NCBI RefSeq assembly: GCF_019345525.1
Contig: NZ_JAHKRA010000016.1
Location: 1 to 64,000, forward strand
Direction: 5' to 3'
Origin: Flavobacterium sp. NKUCC04_CG
Lineage (GTDB): Bacteria > Bacteroidota > Bacteroidia > Flavobacteriales > Flavobacteriaceae
DNA: 64,000 nt
Each line of letters starts with the position of its first letter. Positions within the stretch are counted from its first letter, which is position 1. This document shows positions 14,595-22,846 of the stretch, piece by piece. The notes under the pieces were generated by a model. That model had not been told where the DNA came from. It saw only the letters and a list, made by a program, of their open reading frames with translations, and ran no database searches. The translations under genes and the position numbers were made by a program.

Positions 14595-16799
14595 ATGAGA
14601 AACTTTTTTGTTGTTTTGGTTTTCTTTTGTGTGACAGCTGTTGCTGTGGCTCAGGATGAAGAAGCGGATCGTCCGAAAATAGGTGTAGTGTTAAGTGGTG
14701 GTGGTGCAAAGGGATTGGCACATATTGGAGTACTTAAAGTGATTGAAGAAGCTGGTATAAAAGTGGACTATATTGCCGGAACGAGTATGGGGGCTATAAT
14801 CGGCGGTTTATATGCTGCGGGTTATACCGCTTCGGAACTCGATTCCATTTTTCAAAAAGTCGATTCCGACGCACTTATTCAAGATTATGTGCCGCGAATT
14901 TCCAAATCGTTTTACGAAAAGAAAAACGACGAAATTTATACGGTCAGTTTACCTTTCGAGAAATTTAAAATTGGCGTTCCCAAGGCCTTGTCTAAGGGGA
15001 TGTATAACTATAATTTACTGAGTCGCTTATTGGCACATGTTCGGCATGTTCGAGATTTTGACGAACTGAAGATTCCGTTTCTATGTGTAGCGACCAATGC
15101 GGAAACAGGTGAGGCGGTGATTTTGAGGTCGGGCAATTTACCTCAGGCTATTTTAGCCAGCGGTGCATTTCCATCTTTGTATTCTCCGGTTGAAATCGAA
15201 GGTATCATGTTGATTGACGGGGGAGTGGTTAACAATTATCCCATACAAGAATTGCGCGATATGGGTGCCGAGTTTATTATCGGAGTTGATGTACAAGACG
15301 GCTTAAAAGACCGGAATGCCATAACCGGCGCCACAGATCTGTTGTTGCAGATTTCCAATTTTTCGACCATTCGGCAAATGCAACGAAAAAAGAAAAAAAC
15401 CGATATCTATATCAAACCAGATATTTCGGGTTATAACGTAGTCTCTTTTGACTTGGGAAAAGACATCATTAAAAAGGGGGAGGAAGCTGCTGAAAAATCC
15501 AAAGAGGAGCTCTTAGAAATAGGAGGTAATTTTAACGCCGTTAAAGAGCATTTTGTACCTAAGTTTAATGATACCCTTCGAATATCGGCTATAGATAACA
15601 ACAAACTAGATACCTATACATCTGCTTATGTACAGGGAAAGTTGGGTTTTCGTTCCCATTCCAAAATCACCTATGAAACCTTGGGGAAAGGGATTGATAA
15701 TCTAAATGGAACCCAGAACTTTAGTGGTATAGCCTATCAATTTGAACAAGATGGCGATCAAGATATCCTACAGGTAAGATTGGATGAAAACCCGGTTCGA
15801 CGTTTTTTAAAGTTGGGATTGCATTACGACGGCTTGTATAAAAGTGCTGCTTTGGTTAATATCACGCAGAAAAAATTGTTATTTAAGAACGATGTGGCTT
15901 CGCTAGATGTAATCTTGGGAGATAATACCCGTTACAATTTAAACTACTATATCGATAATGGTTTTTATTGGAGTGTTGGGCTGTCTTCTAAGCTAAAGCG
16001 TTTTTCGCGTACGGTACCTTATCGCGATTTGAATCGGGGTGAAGGAATGCCAGGTAATTTGAGTTTGGATTATGAAGAATTGTCCAATCGTTTGTACTTC
16101 CAAACCATATTTGCACAGAAATTCTTAATCGGGATTGGTGCAGAACACAAATACCTCAATGTACAGTCTAAAACAATTAGTTTGGAACGAGCGATTTTCG
16201 ATAAGAGCCACTATGTGGCTGGGCATGCATACCTCACTTTTGACAGCTATGATAATAAGTATTTCCCGACTAAGGGATTTATGATGAAAGGAGAATATAC
16301 TCAATATGTGTTTTCGAGCGATTACAACAATGATTTCGAGCCTTTTTCTCATATCAATGCAGAGGTTGGATTTGTCAAGAAAATCTACAAGGGTTTGGTC
16401 TTGAATCTGCATTCAGAAATTGGTATGACCTTAGGGTCTCAGCCCAAATCATCTTTTTTTAATTACTTCTTAGGGGGATATGGGTATGCGGAAACCAGCA
16501 ATGTGGTGCCGTTTTTTGGTTATGATTTCCTTAGTTTATACGATAATTCCTATATCAAGGGGACAATCAAGTTGGATTACGAAATTTTTAAACGCAACCA
16601 TGTCAATTTAACGGCAAACTTCGCCAATATTGGTAACGTGATTTTTGAAAACACCGATTGGATTTCAAAACCAGAATATACCGGATACGCTATAGGATAT
16701 GGTATGGAAACCCTTTTTGGACCTATAGAGATTAAACACTCTTGGTCGCCAGATACCCGCAGCCATTATACGTGGTTTGGGGTAGGTTTTTGGTTTTAG
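14595..16799 (+). CDS. patatin-like phospholipase with C-terminal outer-membrane barrel
   Basis: A 734-residue protein with a signal peptide (MRNFFVVLVFFCVTAVAVAQ). The patatin domain has the oxyanion GGGAKGLAHIG, the nucleophile elbow GTSMG and the catalytic dyad Asp in DGGVVNNYP. A POTRA-like segment follows at about residues 330-420 and a BamA/TamA-type beta barrel to the C-terminal Phe (WFGVGFWF). This is the layout of PlpD-like (type Vd) proteins; in Bacteroidota the lipase stays at the outer membrane. The start at 14595 is chosen because it opens the signal peptide. It follows uvrC at short distance and is likely read with it. Confidence 0.92.
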   Translation: MRNFFVVLVFFCVTAVAVAQDEEADRPKIGVVLSGGGAKGLAHIGVLKVIEEAGIKVDYIAGTSMGAIIGGLYAAGYTASELDSIFQKVDSDALIQDYVPRISKSFYEKKNDEIYTVSLPFEKFKIGVPKALSKGMYNYNLLSRLLAHVRHVRDFDELKIPFLCVATNAETGEAVILRSGNLPQAILASGAFPSLYSPVEIEGIMLIDGGVVNNYPIQELRDMGAEFIIGVDVQDGLKDRNAITGATDLLLQISNFSTIRQMQRKKKKTDIYIKPDISGYNVVSFDLGKDIIKKGEEAAEKSKEELLEIGGNFNAVKEHFVPKFNDTLRISAIDNNKLDTYTSAYVQGKLGFRSHSKITYETLGKGIDNLNGTQNFSGIAYQFEQDGDQDILQVRLDENPVRRFLKLGLHYDGLYKSAALVNITQKKLLFKNDVASLDVILGDNTRYNLNYYIDNGFYWSVGLSSKLKRFSRTVPYRDLNRGEGMPGNLSLDYEELSNRLYFQTIFAQKFLIGIGAEHKYLNVQSKTISLERAIFDKSHYVAGHAYLTFDSYDNKYFPTKGFMMKGEYTQYVFSSDYNNDFEPFSHINAEVGFVKKIYKGLVLNLHSEIGMTLGSQPKSSFFNYFLGGYGYAETSNVVPFFGYDFLSLYDNSYIKGTIKLDYEIFKRNHVNLTANFANIGNVIFENTDWISKPEYTGYAIGYGMETLFGPIEIKHSWSPDTRSHYTWFGVGFWF

Positions 16800-17157
16800 T
16801 TCGGGTATTTCTTAGACCATTGATAATCGGCTTGTTGGTAATGGTCCGTCATGATCTTTGCGCTAAGGTCCGTTTTTAATGTTTTTTTGTGGCTTAGAGG
16901 GTTTTTTTTATCAAAAAAATCAAAATAGCATAGAGGCGCAATTGTTAAAACCGAAATTTTAAATTCCCTTTTCAAATAAATGCAGTATTTTTAAGGTATA
17001 AAATTGCAGATGTTATTTTTTTCTCGATATTTGTAAAGTAATGAAAACAACTTGGAACGGTTTATTGGCATTAATTAAATATCTGATCAAGAGAAATCCT
17101 GAATGAGATTGCAACTTTGTAGATAAGAATAACTAGCATTAATCAAACAAAGTAATT
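16800..17157. other. intergenic region before the tyrosine-degradation genes
   Basis: AT-rich; I see no clear terminator and no consensus -7 box with certainty (best is AACTTTG at 17113). A 21-codon open frame at 17041-17106 is too weak to call. Confidence 0.4.
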
Positions 17158-18324
17158 ATGCCCTTATATCATCAATTAGGAATTATTCCTCCGAAGAGAC
17201 ATACTATTTTTAGAAAGCCCAATGGAGATTTGTATTACGAACAACTCTTTGGAACTATTGGTTTTGACGGTATGTCAACCAATATGTATCACGAACACCG
17301 TCCTACTCAAGTAAAAGAGATTAAGAGACAGTATAGTGTTGCCCCAAAAATTGCACGTGCAAACAACATCCAATCTTATCGTTTACGAGGCTTTCAGGTA
17401 AAACCAGAAAACGATTTTTTAGAAAGTCGTAAAGCGGTGTTGACCAATAGCGATTGTACGATTGTTTTGGCTGCCCCTAAAGCGTCAACTACAGAATATT
17501 TTTATAAAAACACCGATTCTGACGAACTTATTTTCGTGCACAGAGGGACGGGAACATTGAGAACCATGTTAGGGAATTTAACCTTTAAATATGGGGATTA
17601 CCTTTTGATTCCAAGAGGAGTTATTTATAAAATAGATTTTGATACCGAAGACAACCGCCTTTTTATAGTAGAGTCGCGTAGGCCGATTTATACCCCTAAG
17701 AGATACCGTAACTGGTTTGGACAATTACTAGAGCATTCACCATTTTGCGAGAGAGACATCCGCCGTCCTGATCATTTGGAAACTCATGACGAAAAAGGGG
17801 ATTTTTTGATTAAGGTCAGAAAACAAGATGAAATCTTCGACATGGTCTATGCTACACATCCTTTTGATGTTGTTGGTTATGATGGTTATAATTATCCGTA
17901 TGCTTTTTCCATTCACGACTTCGAGCCGATTACAGGACGTATTCATCAACCGCCACCGGTACATCAAACCTTTGAGACCGATGCGTTTGTGATTTGTTCC
18001 TTTGTACCGCGTTTGTACGACTATCATCCCGATTCTATACCAGCCCCTTACAATCACAGTAATATAGACAGTGATGAGGTGCTTTATTATGTAGACGGTG
18101 ATTTTATGAGTAGAAACGATATTGAAGCCGGACACATTTCCCTCCACCCAGCGGGTATTCCTCACGGACCGCACCCGGGTGCGGTAGAGCGCAGTATTGG
18201 AAAAACAAGCACTGAAGAATTGGCGGTAATGGTTGATACCTTTAAACCGTTAATGCTTACAGAAGAAGCAATGCAAATTGCGGATGAATCCTATTATCAG
18301 TCGTGGCTTGATGGTCACAAATAA
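17158..18324 (+). CDS. hmgA: homogentisate 1,2-dioxygenase
   Basis: Opens the ring of homogentisate to maleylacetoacetate in tyrosine and phenylalanine breakdown; iron(II) enzyme of the cytoplasm. It has 388 residues with the double cupin fold. Family motifs visible are YEQLFGTIGFDGMSTNMYHEHRP near the N-terminus, DELIFVHRGTGTLRTMLG and GDYLLIPRG in the first cupin, then HQPPPVHQTFET and SLHPAGIPHGPHPG with iron-binding His in the second cupin. It is followed after 34 bases by hppD, which makes its substrate, so the two form an operon. Fumarylacetoacetase is not in this window. Confidence 0.95.
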   Translation: MPLYHQLGIIPPKRHTIFRKPNGDLYYEQLFGTIGFDGMSTNMYHEHRPTQVKEIKRQYSVAPKIARANNIQSYRLRGFQVKPENDFLESRKAVLTNSDCTIVLAAPKASTTEYFYKNTDSDELIFVHRGTGTLRTMLGNLTFKYGDYLLIPRGVIYKIDFDTEDNRLFIVESRRPIYTPKRYRNWFGQLLEHSPFCERDIRRPDHLETHDEKGDFLIKVRKQDEIFDMVYATHPFDVVGYDGYNYPYAFSIHDFEPITGRIHQPPPVHQTFETDAFVICSFVPRLYDYHPDSIPAPYNHSNIDSDEVLYYVDGDFMSRNDIEAGHISLHPAGIPHGPHPGAVERSIGKTSTEELAVMVDTFKPLMLTEEAMQIADESYYQSWLDGHK

Positions 18325-18358
18325 AAAAAACAACTAACACTCAAAACAAGAATTTAAA

Positions 18359-19519
18359 ATGAAAAAAGAAGTAAAGTCAGTAGAATTCGGCTTAGAAAAA
18401 ATATTTGAAGGTGCGCAGGATTTTCTTCCTCTATTTGGAACGGATTATGTGGAGTTTTATGTAGGAAACGCCAAACAAGCGGCTCACTTTTATAAAACGG
18501 CTTTTGGTTTTCAATCCCTAGCTTATTCGGGATTAGAAACAGGAGTAAGAGATCGTGCATCGTATGTCTTGGTTCAAGACAAAATTAGAATCGTATTGAC
18601 TACGCCATTAACAGCTGACTCTCCGCTAAACGACCATATCGTTAAGCATGGTGACGGTATTAAAATCGTTGCTCTTTGGGTAGAAGATGCTAGAAAGTCT
18701 TATGAGGAAACAGTAAGCCGTGGAGCTAAATCGTATATGGAACCAACTGTGGAAACAGATGAATTTGGTGAAGTTGTACGTGCTGGTATCTATACCTATG
18801 GAGAAACCGTTCACATGTTTGTAGAGCGTAAAAATTATACTGGAACTTTCTTACCGGGATATGTGGAGTGGAAATCGGACTACAATCCAGAACCAGTAGG
18901 TTTAAAATACATTGACCACATGGTGGGTAATGTTGGATGGAATGAAATGGATACTTGGGTAAAATGGTACGAAGATGTTATGGGCTTCGTAAACTTCTTG
19001 TCTTTTGACGACAAACAAATTCACACAGAGTATTCTGCTTTGATGAGTAAAGTAATGTCAAACGGAAATGGAAGAATTAAATTCCCAATCAACGAACCGG
19101 CTGAAGGAGCAAAACGTTCGCAAATTGAAGAATATTTGGATTTCTACGGAGGTCCTGGTATCCAACATATCGCGGTAGCTACAGATGATATCATTACAAC
19201 AGTTACGCAATTAAGAGCAAGAGGTGTTGAGTTTTTATCTGCACCACCACATTCTTATTATGAAGCTATTCCAGCTCGTTTAGGAGAGCATATGGAAATG
19301 ATGCATGAAGATATGAATGAATTGGAAAAATTGGCGATCATGATTGATGCCGATGAAGAAGGATATTTATTGCAAATCTTTACCAAACCAGTAGAAGATC
19401 GTCCGACACTATTCTTTGAAATAATCCAAAGAATGGGGGCAAGAGGATTTGGAGCAGGTAACTTTAAAGCCTTGTTTGAGTCTATTGAAAGAGAGCAAGA
19501 GAAACGAGGAACGCTTTAG
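18359..19519 (+). CDS. hppD: 4-hydroxyphenylpyruvate dioxygenase
   Basis: Converts 4-hydroxyphenylpyruvate to homogentisate with oxygen and iron(II), the step before hmgA. It has 386 residues and two vicinal-oxygen-chelate modules. The iron ligands are in the C-terminal module: His in YIDHMVGNV, His in GIQHIAVAT, and Glu near the end in LQIFTKPVEDRPTLFFEIIQR. The motif RGFGAGNFKALFESIEREQ is typical of the C-terminus of the family. Gene order follows the pathway backwards, with hmgA first. Confidence 0.96.
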   Translation: MKKEVKSVEFGLEKIFEGAQDFLPLFGTDYVEFYVGNAKQAAHFYKTAFGFQSLAYSGLETGVRDRASYVLVQDKIRIVLTTPLTADSPLNDHIVKHGDGIKIVALWVEDARKSYEETVSRGAKSYMEPTVETDEFGEVVRAGIYTYGETVHMFVERKNYTGTFLPGYVEWKSDYNPEPVGLKYIDHMVGNVGWNEMDTWVKWYEDVMGFVNFLSFDDKQIHTEYSALMSKVMSNGNGRIKFPINEPAEGAKRSQIEEYLDFYGGPGIQHIAVATDDIITTVTQLRARGVEFLSAPPHSYYEAIPARLGEHMEMMHEDMNELEKLAIMIDADEEGYLLQIFTKPVEDRPTLFFEIIQRMGARGFGAGNFKALFESIEREQEKRGTL

Positions 19520-19631
19520 TATTCAGTTAATTAATCATAAAAAAACCCATCAAAAAGGCCTTTAAGGTTAAAAAAAAGTTAATTGACATCAATGGTCTTT
19601 TATAAATAGAAAAAAATTATACATTTGCACT

Positions 19632-19748
19632 CGCAAAAATAAGGTCGTCATAAGCCTTGTTGGAGTGTAATAAATTTTTCATAATTTATAGTTTTTTGGT
19701 TGGTTAATAGCATAAAAACTCAGTCATTTATTTGGCTGGGTTTTTTTG
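19632..19748 (+). ncRNA. candidate small RNA with own promoter and terminator
   Basis: TACATTTG at 19620-19627 matches the Bacteroidota -7 box. The roughly 115 bases behind it contain no gene but fold well on paper: AATAAGG (19638-19644) with CCTTGTT (19655-19661), ATAAAT (19670-19675) with ATTTAT (19684-19689), and a terminator AACTCAG/CTGGGTT with seven T ending at 19747. A separate promoter for the next gene lies beyond. No clear -33 box. Not a tRNA. The family is unknown. Confidence 0.4.
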
Positions 19749-19797
19749 TTTCTTATTTTTGATAAAAAAATAACACTGTAAAAATTGTTCACTACAA

Positions 19798-19831
19798 TTT
19801 GTTTGTATAATATAAACATTTGCTAAGTTTG
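19798..19831 (+). promoter_or_regulatory. promoter of the DUF3108 gene
   Basis: TTTG at 19798 and again at 19802, then TAAGTTTG at 19824-19831. The 18-base spacing from the second TTTG fits the Bacteroidota consensus. Confidence 0.6.
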
Positions 19832-19872
19832 AATGATTGCAGTTTGCTGTTAAAAATTAAAACCATCTATTT

Positions 19873-20649
19873 ATGAAAAAAATCACACCATTGCTTTTTC
19901 TCTTGCTGCTATGTTCTAGCAGTGTATTCGCTCAGCAGAACAAAGCCTTTGCTGCAGGGGAGTTTTTCAAATTCAAAATAACGTATGGTATCGTAAATGC
20001 AGGAATAGCCACTATGGAGCTTAAAGAAGTTCAATATGATGGTAAAAAGGCGTTGCACGCTATTGGACACGGATATACTACAGGTGTGACTAAATTCTTT
20101 TTTAAAGTAGAAGACGATTATCAGAGCTATTTTAATAAAAACACCAATGAACCTTATCGATTTATCCGAAAGATAAACGAAGGGGGTTATACTAAAAATC
20201 AAGAAGGTTTTTTTAATCACGACCGCGGTACGGTTTTGGTTAAAGATTACAAAAATAAAGAAGAAAACACCTATTCCGTAACCGATAATGTGCAAGACAT
20301 TGTATCTTCGTTTTATTATTTGCGAAACCATCCGAAAATCAATTCTTTGAAATCAGGAGAGTTTTTAGAAATAGATATGTTCTTCGATGGAGAGGTCTTT
20401 AAATTTAAGTTAAAGTACCAAGGGAAAGAGGATATACGCACAAAATTTGGTACTATTGAGGCCATGAAATTTACCCCTTATGTTCAGGCAGGAAGGGTCT
20501 TTAAAGCAAAAGAAAGTTTAACGGTTTGGGTTTCGGCCGACGAAAACAAAGTGCCCTTGCGTATCAAGGCAAGTTTGGCAGTGGGTTCTCTAAGTGCAGA
20601 CTTGGAAGAATATCGCGGTTTGAAAAACGAACTCAAAATAAAAAAATAA
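19873..20649 (+). CDS. DUF3108 domain protein, secreted
   Basis: A 258-residue protein with a signal peptide ending SSSVFAQ. The mature part matches DUF3108 in outline: an early GEFFKFKITYGIVNAGIATMEL segment, then YTTGVTKFFFKVEDDYQSYFN, DMFFDGEVFKFKLKYQGKEDI, and the ending WVSADENKVPLRIKASLAVGSLSADL. It is probably a periplasmic beta-rich protein; its role is unknown. It is seven bases ahead of the tryptophan dioxygenase gene and shares its promoter, which may be chance operon neighbouring. Confidence 0.8.
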   Translation: MKKITPLLFLLLLCSSSVFAQQNKAFAAGEFFKFKITYGIVNAGIATMELKEVQYDGKKALHAIGHGYTTGVTKFFFKVEDDYQSYFNKNTNEPYRFIRKINEGGYTKNQEGFFNHDRGTVLVKDYKNKEENTYSVTDNVQDIVSSFYYLRNHPKINSLKSGEFLEIDMFFDGEVFKFKLKYQGKEDIRTKFGTIEAMKFTPYVQAGRVFKAKESLTVWVSADENKVPLRIKASLAVGSLSADLEEYRGLKNELKIKK

Positions 20650-20656
20650 AGTAAGA

Positions 20657-21592
20657 ATGGAAATCGATCCGAATCTTCAACCTCAAATTGCGGCATTAGA
20701 AGAAAAATTTGCTCAGATTGGACAAAAAACACAGACGCATTTAGAAGGTCTTCGCTGGGCCAAACCCATAACCTATTGGGATTATATCCAGACTGATGCC
20801 TTACTTAGTTTACAGACGCAACGGAGTACTTTACCAGACGAGATGGTTTTTATCATGTACCATCAAGTCAATGAATTGTTGTTTAAGATGATTCTATGGG
20901 AAATGGATCAAATCACCGAAGCACTGGAGATTACTACTGATTTTTTTAGTGATAAATTAATGCGAATTAGCCGTTATTTCGATATGTTGACAACTTCTTT
21001 TACCATCATGAAAGACGGTATGGATGTGGATCAATATATGAAGTTTAGAAACACCTTGACGCCTGCTAGTGGTTTTCAAAGTGCGCAATACCGCTTAATC
21101 GAATTTGGATCAACGGATTTGATCAACTTAATCGACATCCGTTTTCGTGCAACTATTGATAGAAATACGCCCTACGAACACGCCTTTGAACATTTGTATT
21201 GGCAAGCTGCGGGTAAAGATTATAAGACAGGACAAAAATCCTATCTCATTCAAGAGTTTGAGAAAAAGTATAAAGCGTCGTTTATAACGTCGATGAAAAA
21301 CTATAACAAGACGAATCTTTGGCAAAAGTTTATTCAACTACCCGAAGAAGACCGTCAAAATCCAGAATTGATTGCCGCTATGCGCCATTATGATAAAACG
21401 GTCAACATCACTTGGGTGATGGGGCATTTTTATACGGCCAAAAAGTATATCGAAAGCGTTCCGGGTAAACAAGAAGCCACCGGAGGTAGCGATTGGAAAA
21501 AATACATGCTTCCGCAATACCAAAGACGAATTTTCTTTCCTGAATTATGGAGCGAAGAAGAATTGAAAAATTGGGGATTAGAAACCATTTAG
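20657..21592 (+). CDS. tryptophan 2,3-dioxygenase
   Basis: Heme enzyme that opens the indole ring of tryptophan to N-formylkynurenine, first step of the kynurenine route. It is 311 residues, all helical. TYWDYIQTDALLSLQ, EMVFIMYHQVNELLFKMILWEM and FRNTLTPASGFQSAQYR are the substrate-pocket motifs; the proximal heme His is in NITWVMGHFYTAKKYI. The length is typical for the longer Bacteroidota forms. No kynureninase or formamidase is visible in the window. The product can feed NAD synthesis or breakdown; which one is not shown here. Confidence 0.95.
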   Translation: MEIDPNLQPQIAALEEKFAQIGQKTQTHLEGLRWAKPITYWDYIQTDALLSLQTQRSTLPDEMVFIMYHQVNELLFKMILWEMDQITEALEITTDFFSDKLMRISRYFDMLTTSFTIMKDGMDVDQYMKFRNTLTPASGFQSAQYRLIEFGSTDLINLIDIRFRATIDRNTPYEHAFEHLYWQAAGKDYKTGQKSYLIQEFEKKYKASFITSMKNYNKTNLWQKFIQLPEEDRQNPELIAAMRHYDKTVNITWVMGHFYTAKKYIESVPGKQEATGGSDWKKYMLPQYQRRIFFPELWSEEELKNWGLETI

Positions 21593-21613
21593 AAATAGAA
21601 TAAAACACATATA

Positions 21614-22846
21614 TTGAAGTATTTAGCCTATTTATTGACCTTGTTAGTCGCTTTTTCTTGTAAAAAGGCAGCGGAAACATCGGTCGTGGAACAAACAAAA
21701 GGAGATGTAGAGGAAGTTGTAGCAGAAGCCTATGGATTTAATTTAAAAGACATAGAACTCGTTGAAGACACCATTAGAAGTGGTGATAACTTGGGTAAAA
21801 TTTTGTCTCAGAACAACCTTTCTGCAACGGAAATACATAAAATTATAGAAACGGTAAAGGATTCGATCAATGTGAAAAATATTCGTATTGGTCAACCTTA
21901 TGCTTTGCTCAAAAGCAAAACCCAACCCCATAAATTGGAAGCTTTGGTTTATCATCCCAATATTATGGGTTATTATGTGATTGATTTAAGAGATAGTGTT
22001 CAAGCCTATAAGAAGATTTATCCTGTCACCATTAAAAGGCGTACTGTGGCAGCAACTATAGATGGTTCGCTGTCTGTGAGCTTGCAGAAAGAAGGTGTTG
22101 ATCAGTCATTGGCGACAAAGATGTCGCAGATTTTTGCTTGGTCGATTGACTTTTTTAAATTGCAGAAAGACGATAAATTTGCTGTAACCATAGAAGAAAA
22201 ATTTATTAACGACACCACTTATGTGGGTATTGAAAAAATAGAAGCAGCTTATTTCGAATATAGAGGTCGTAAGTTATACGCCTTTCCATATAAAAAACCA
22301 GGAGCAAAAGGGGTGGAGTATTTTGATGAAGCGGGGAAACCCATGCGAAGCATGTTTTTAAAAGCGCCTTTAAAGTTTTTTCACATCACCTCACGTTTTA
22401 CTAACAACCGTTTTCATCCCGTTCAAAAGCGTTGGAAATCACATAACGGTACGGACTATGCTGCTCCAACAGGTACACCAATCATGACTACCGCCTCGGG
22501 TGTTGTAGAACGTACGGGATACACCGCTGGAAATGGTAATTTTGTCAAGGTGAGACACAACGGTACCTATTCAACCCAATACCTGCATATGTCCAAAATT
22601 TTAGTTAGAAATGGACAAGCGGTACAACAGGGCGATGTTATCGGTAAAGTGGGAAGCACCGGCTTGGCTACCGGACCCCATGTGTGTTATCGCTTCTGGA
22701 AAAATGGAGTACAGGTCGATCCACTAAACCAAATGTTGCCGAATTCGGTACCGATGGAAAAAAGAGATTTACCCGCTTATTTAGAGCATATTAAACCGTT
22801 GAAAAAAGAATTAGACGAGAAGTTTTTAGAAAAATTTGCTGAATAA
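21614..22846 (+). CDS. M23-family peptidase lipoprotein
   Basis: A 410-residue murein endopeptidase-like protein. It starts at TTG 21614; no ATG is available before the lipobox VAFSC (Cys 16), so the rare start is accepted. Residues about 50-105 look LysM-like or opacity-like (DTIRSGDNLGKILSQNN). The catalytic domain spans residues 270-375: H277 and D281 in HNGTDYA, H325 in QYLHMS, and H356 in GPHVCYRFW. The last motif is HxC where most M23 peptidases have HxH. Its stop overlaps the start of pgi (TAATG), so the two are coupled. Confidence 0.9.
   Translation: MKYLAYLLTLLVAFSCKKAAETSVVEQTKGDVEEVVAEAYGFNLKDIELVEDTIRSGDNLGKILSQNNLSATEIHKIIETVKDSINVKNIRIGQPYALLKSKTQPHKLEALVYHPNIMGYYVIDLRDSVQAYKKIYPVTIKRRTVAATIDGSLSVSLQKEGVDQSLATKMSQIFAWSIDFFKLQKDDKFAVTIEEKFINDTTYVGIEKIEAAYFEYRGRKLYAFPYKKPGAKGVEYFDEAGKPMRSMFLKAPLKFFHITSRFTNNRFHPVQKRWKSHNGTDYAAPTGTPIMTTASGVVERTGYTAGNGNFVKVRHNGTYSTQYLHMSKILVRNGQAVQQGDVIGKVGSTGLATGPHVCYRFWKNGVQVDPLNQMLPNSVPMEKRDLPAYLEHIKPLKKELDEKFLEKFAE

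Noticed and set aside
17041..17106. 21-codon open frame (MKTTWNGLLALIKYLIKRNP) before hmgA
   Set aside because: Too short, with only a near-match promoter (GATATTTG) and no family; kept only as a note.
19560..19580. Possible terminator of hppD around AAGGCCTT
   Set aside because: The stem is short and the T run does not follow it; not convincing.
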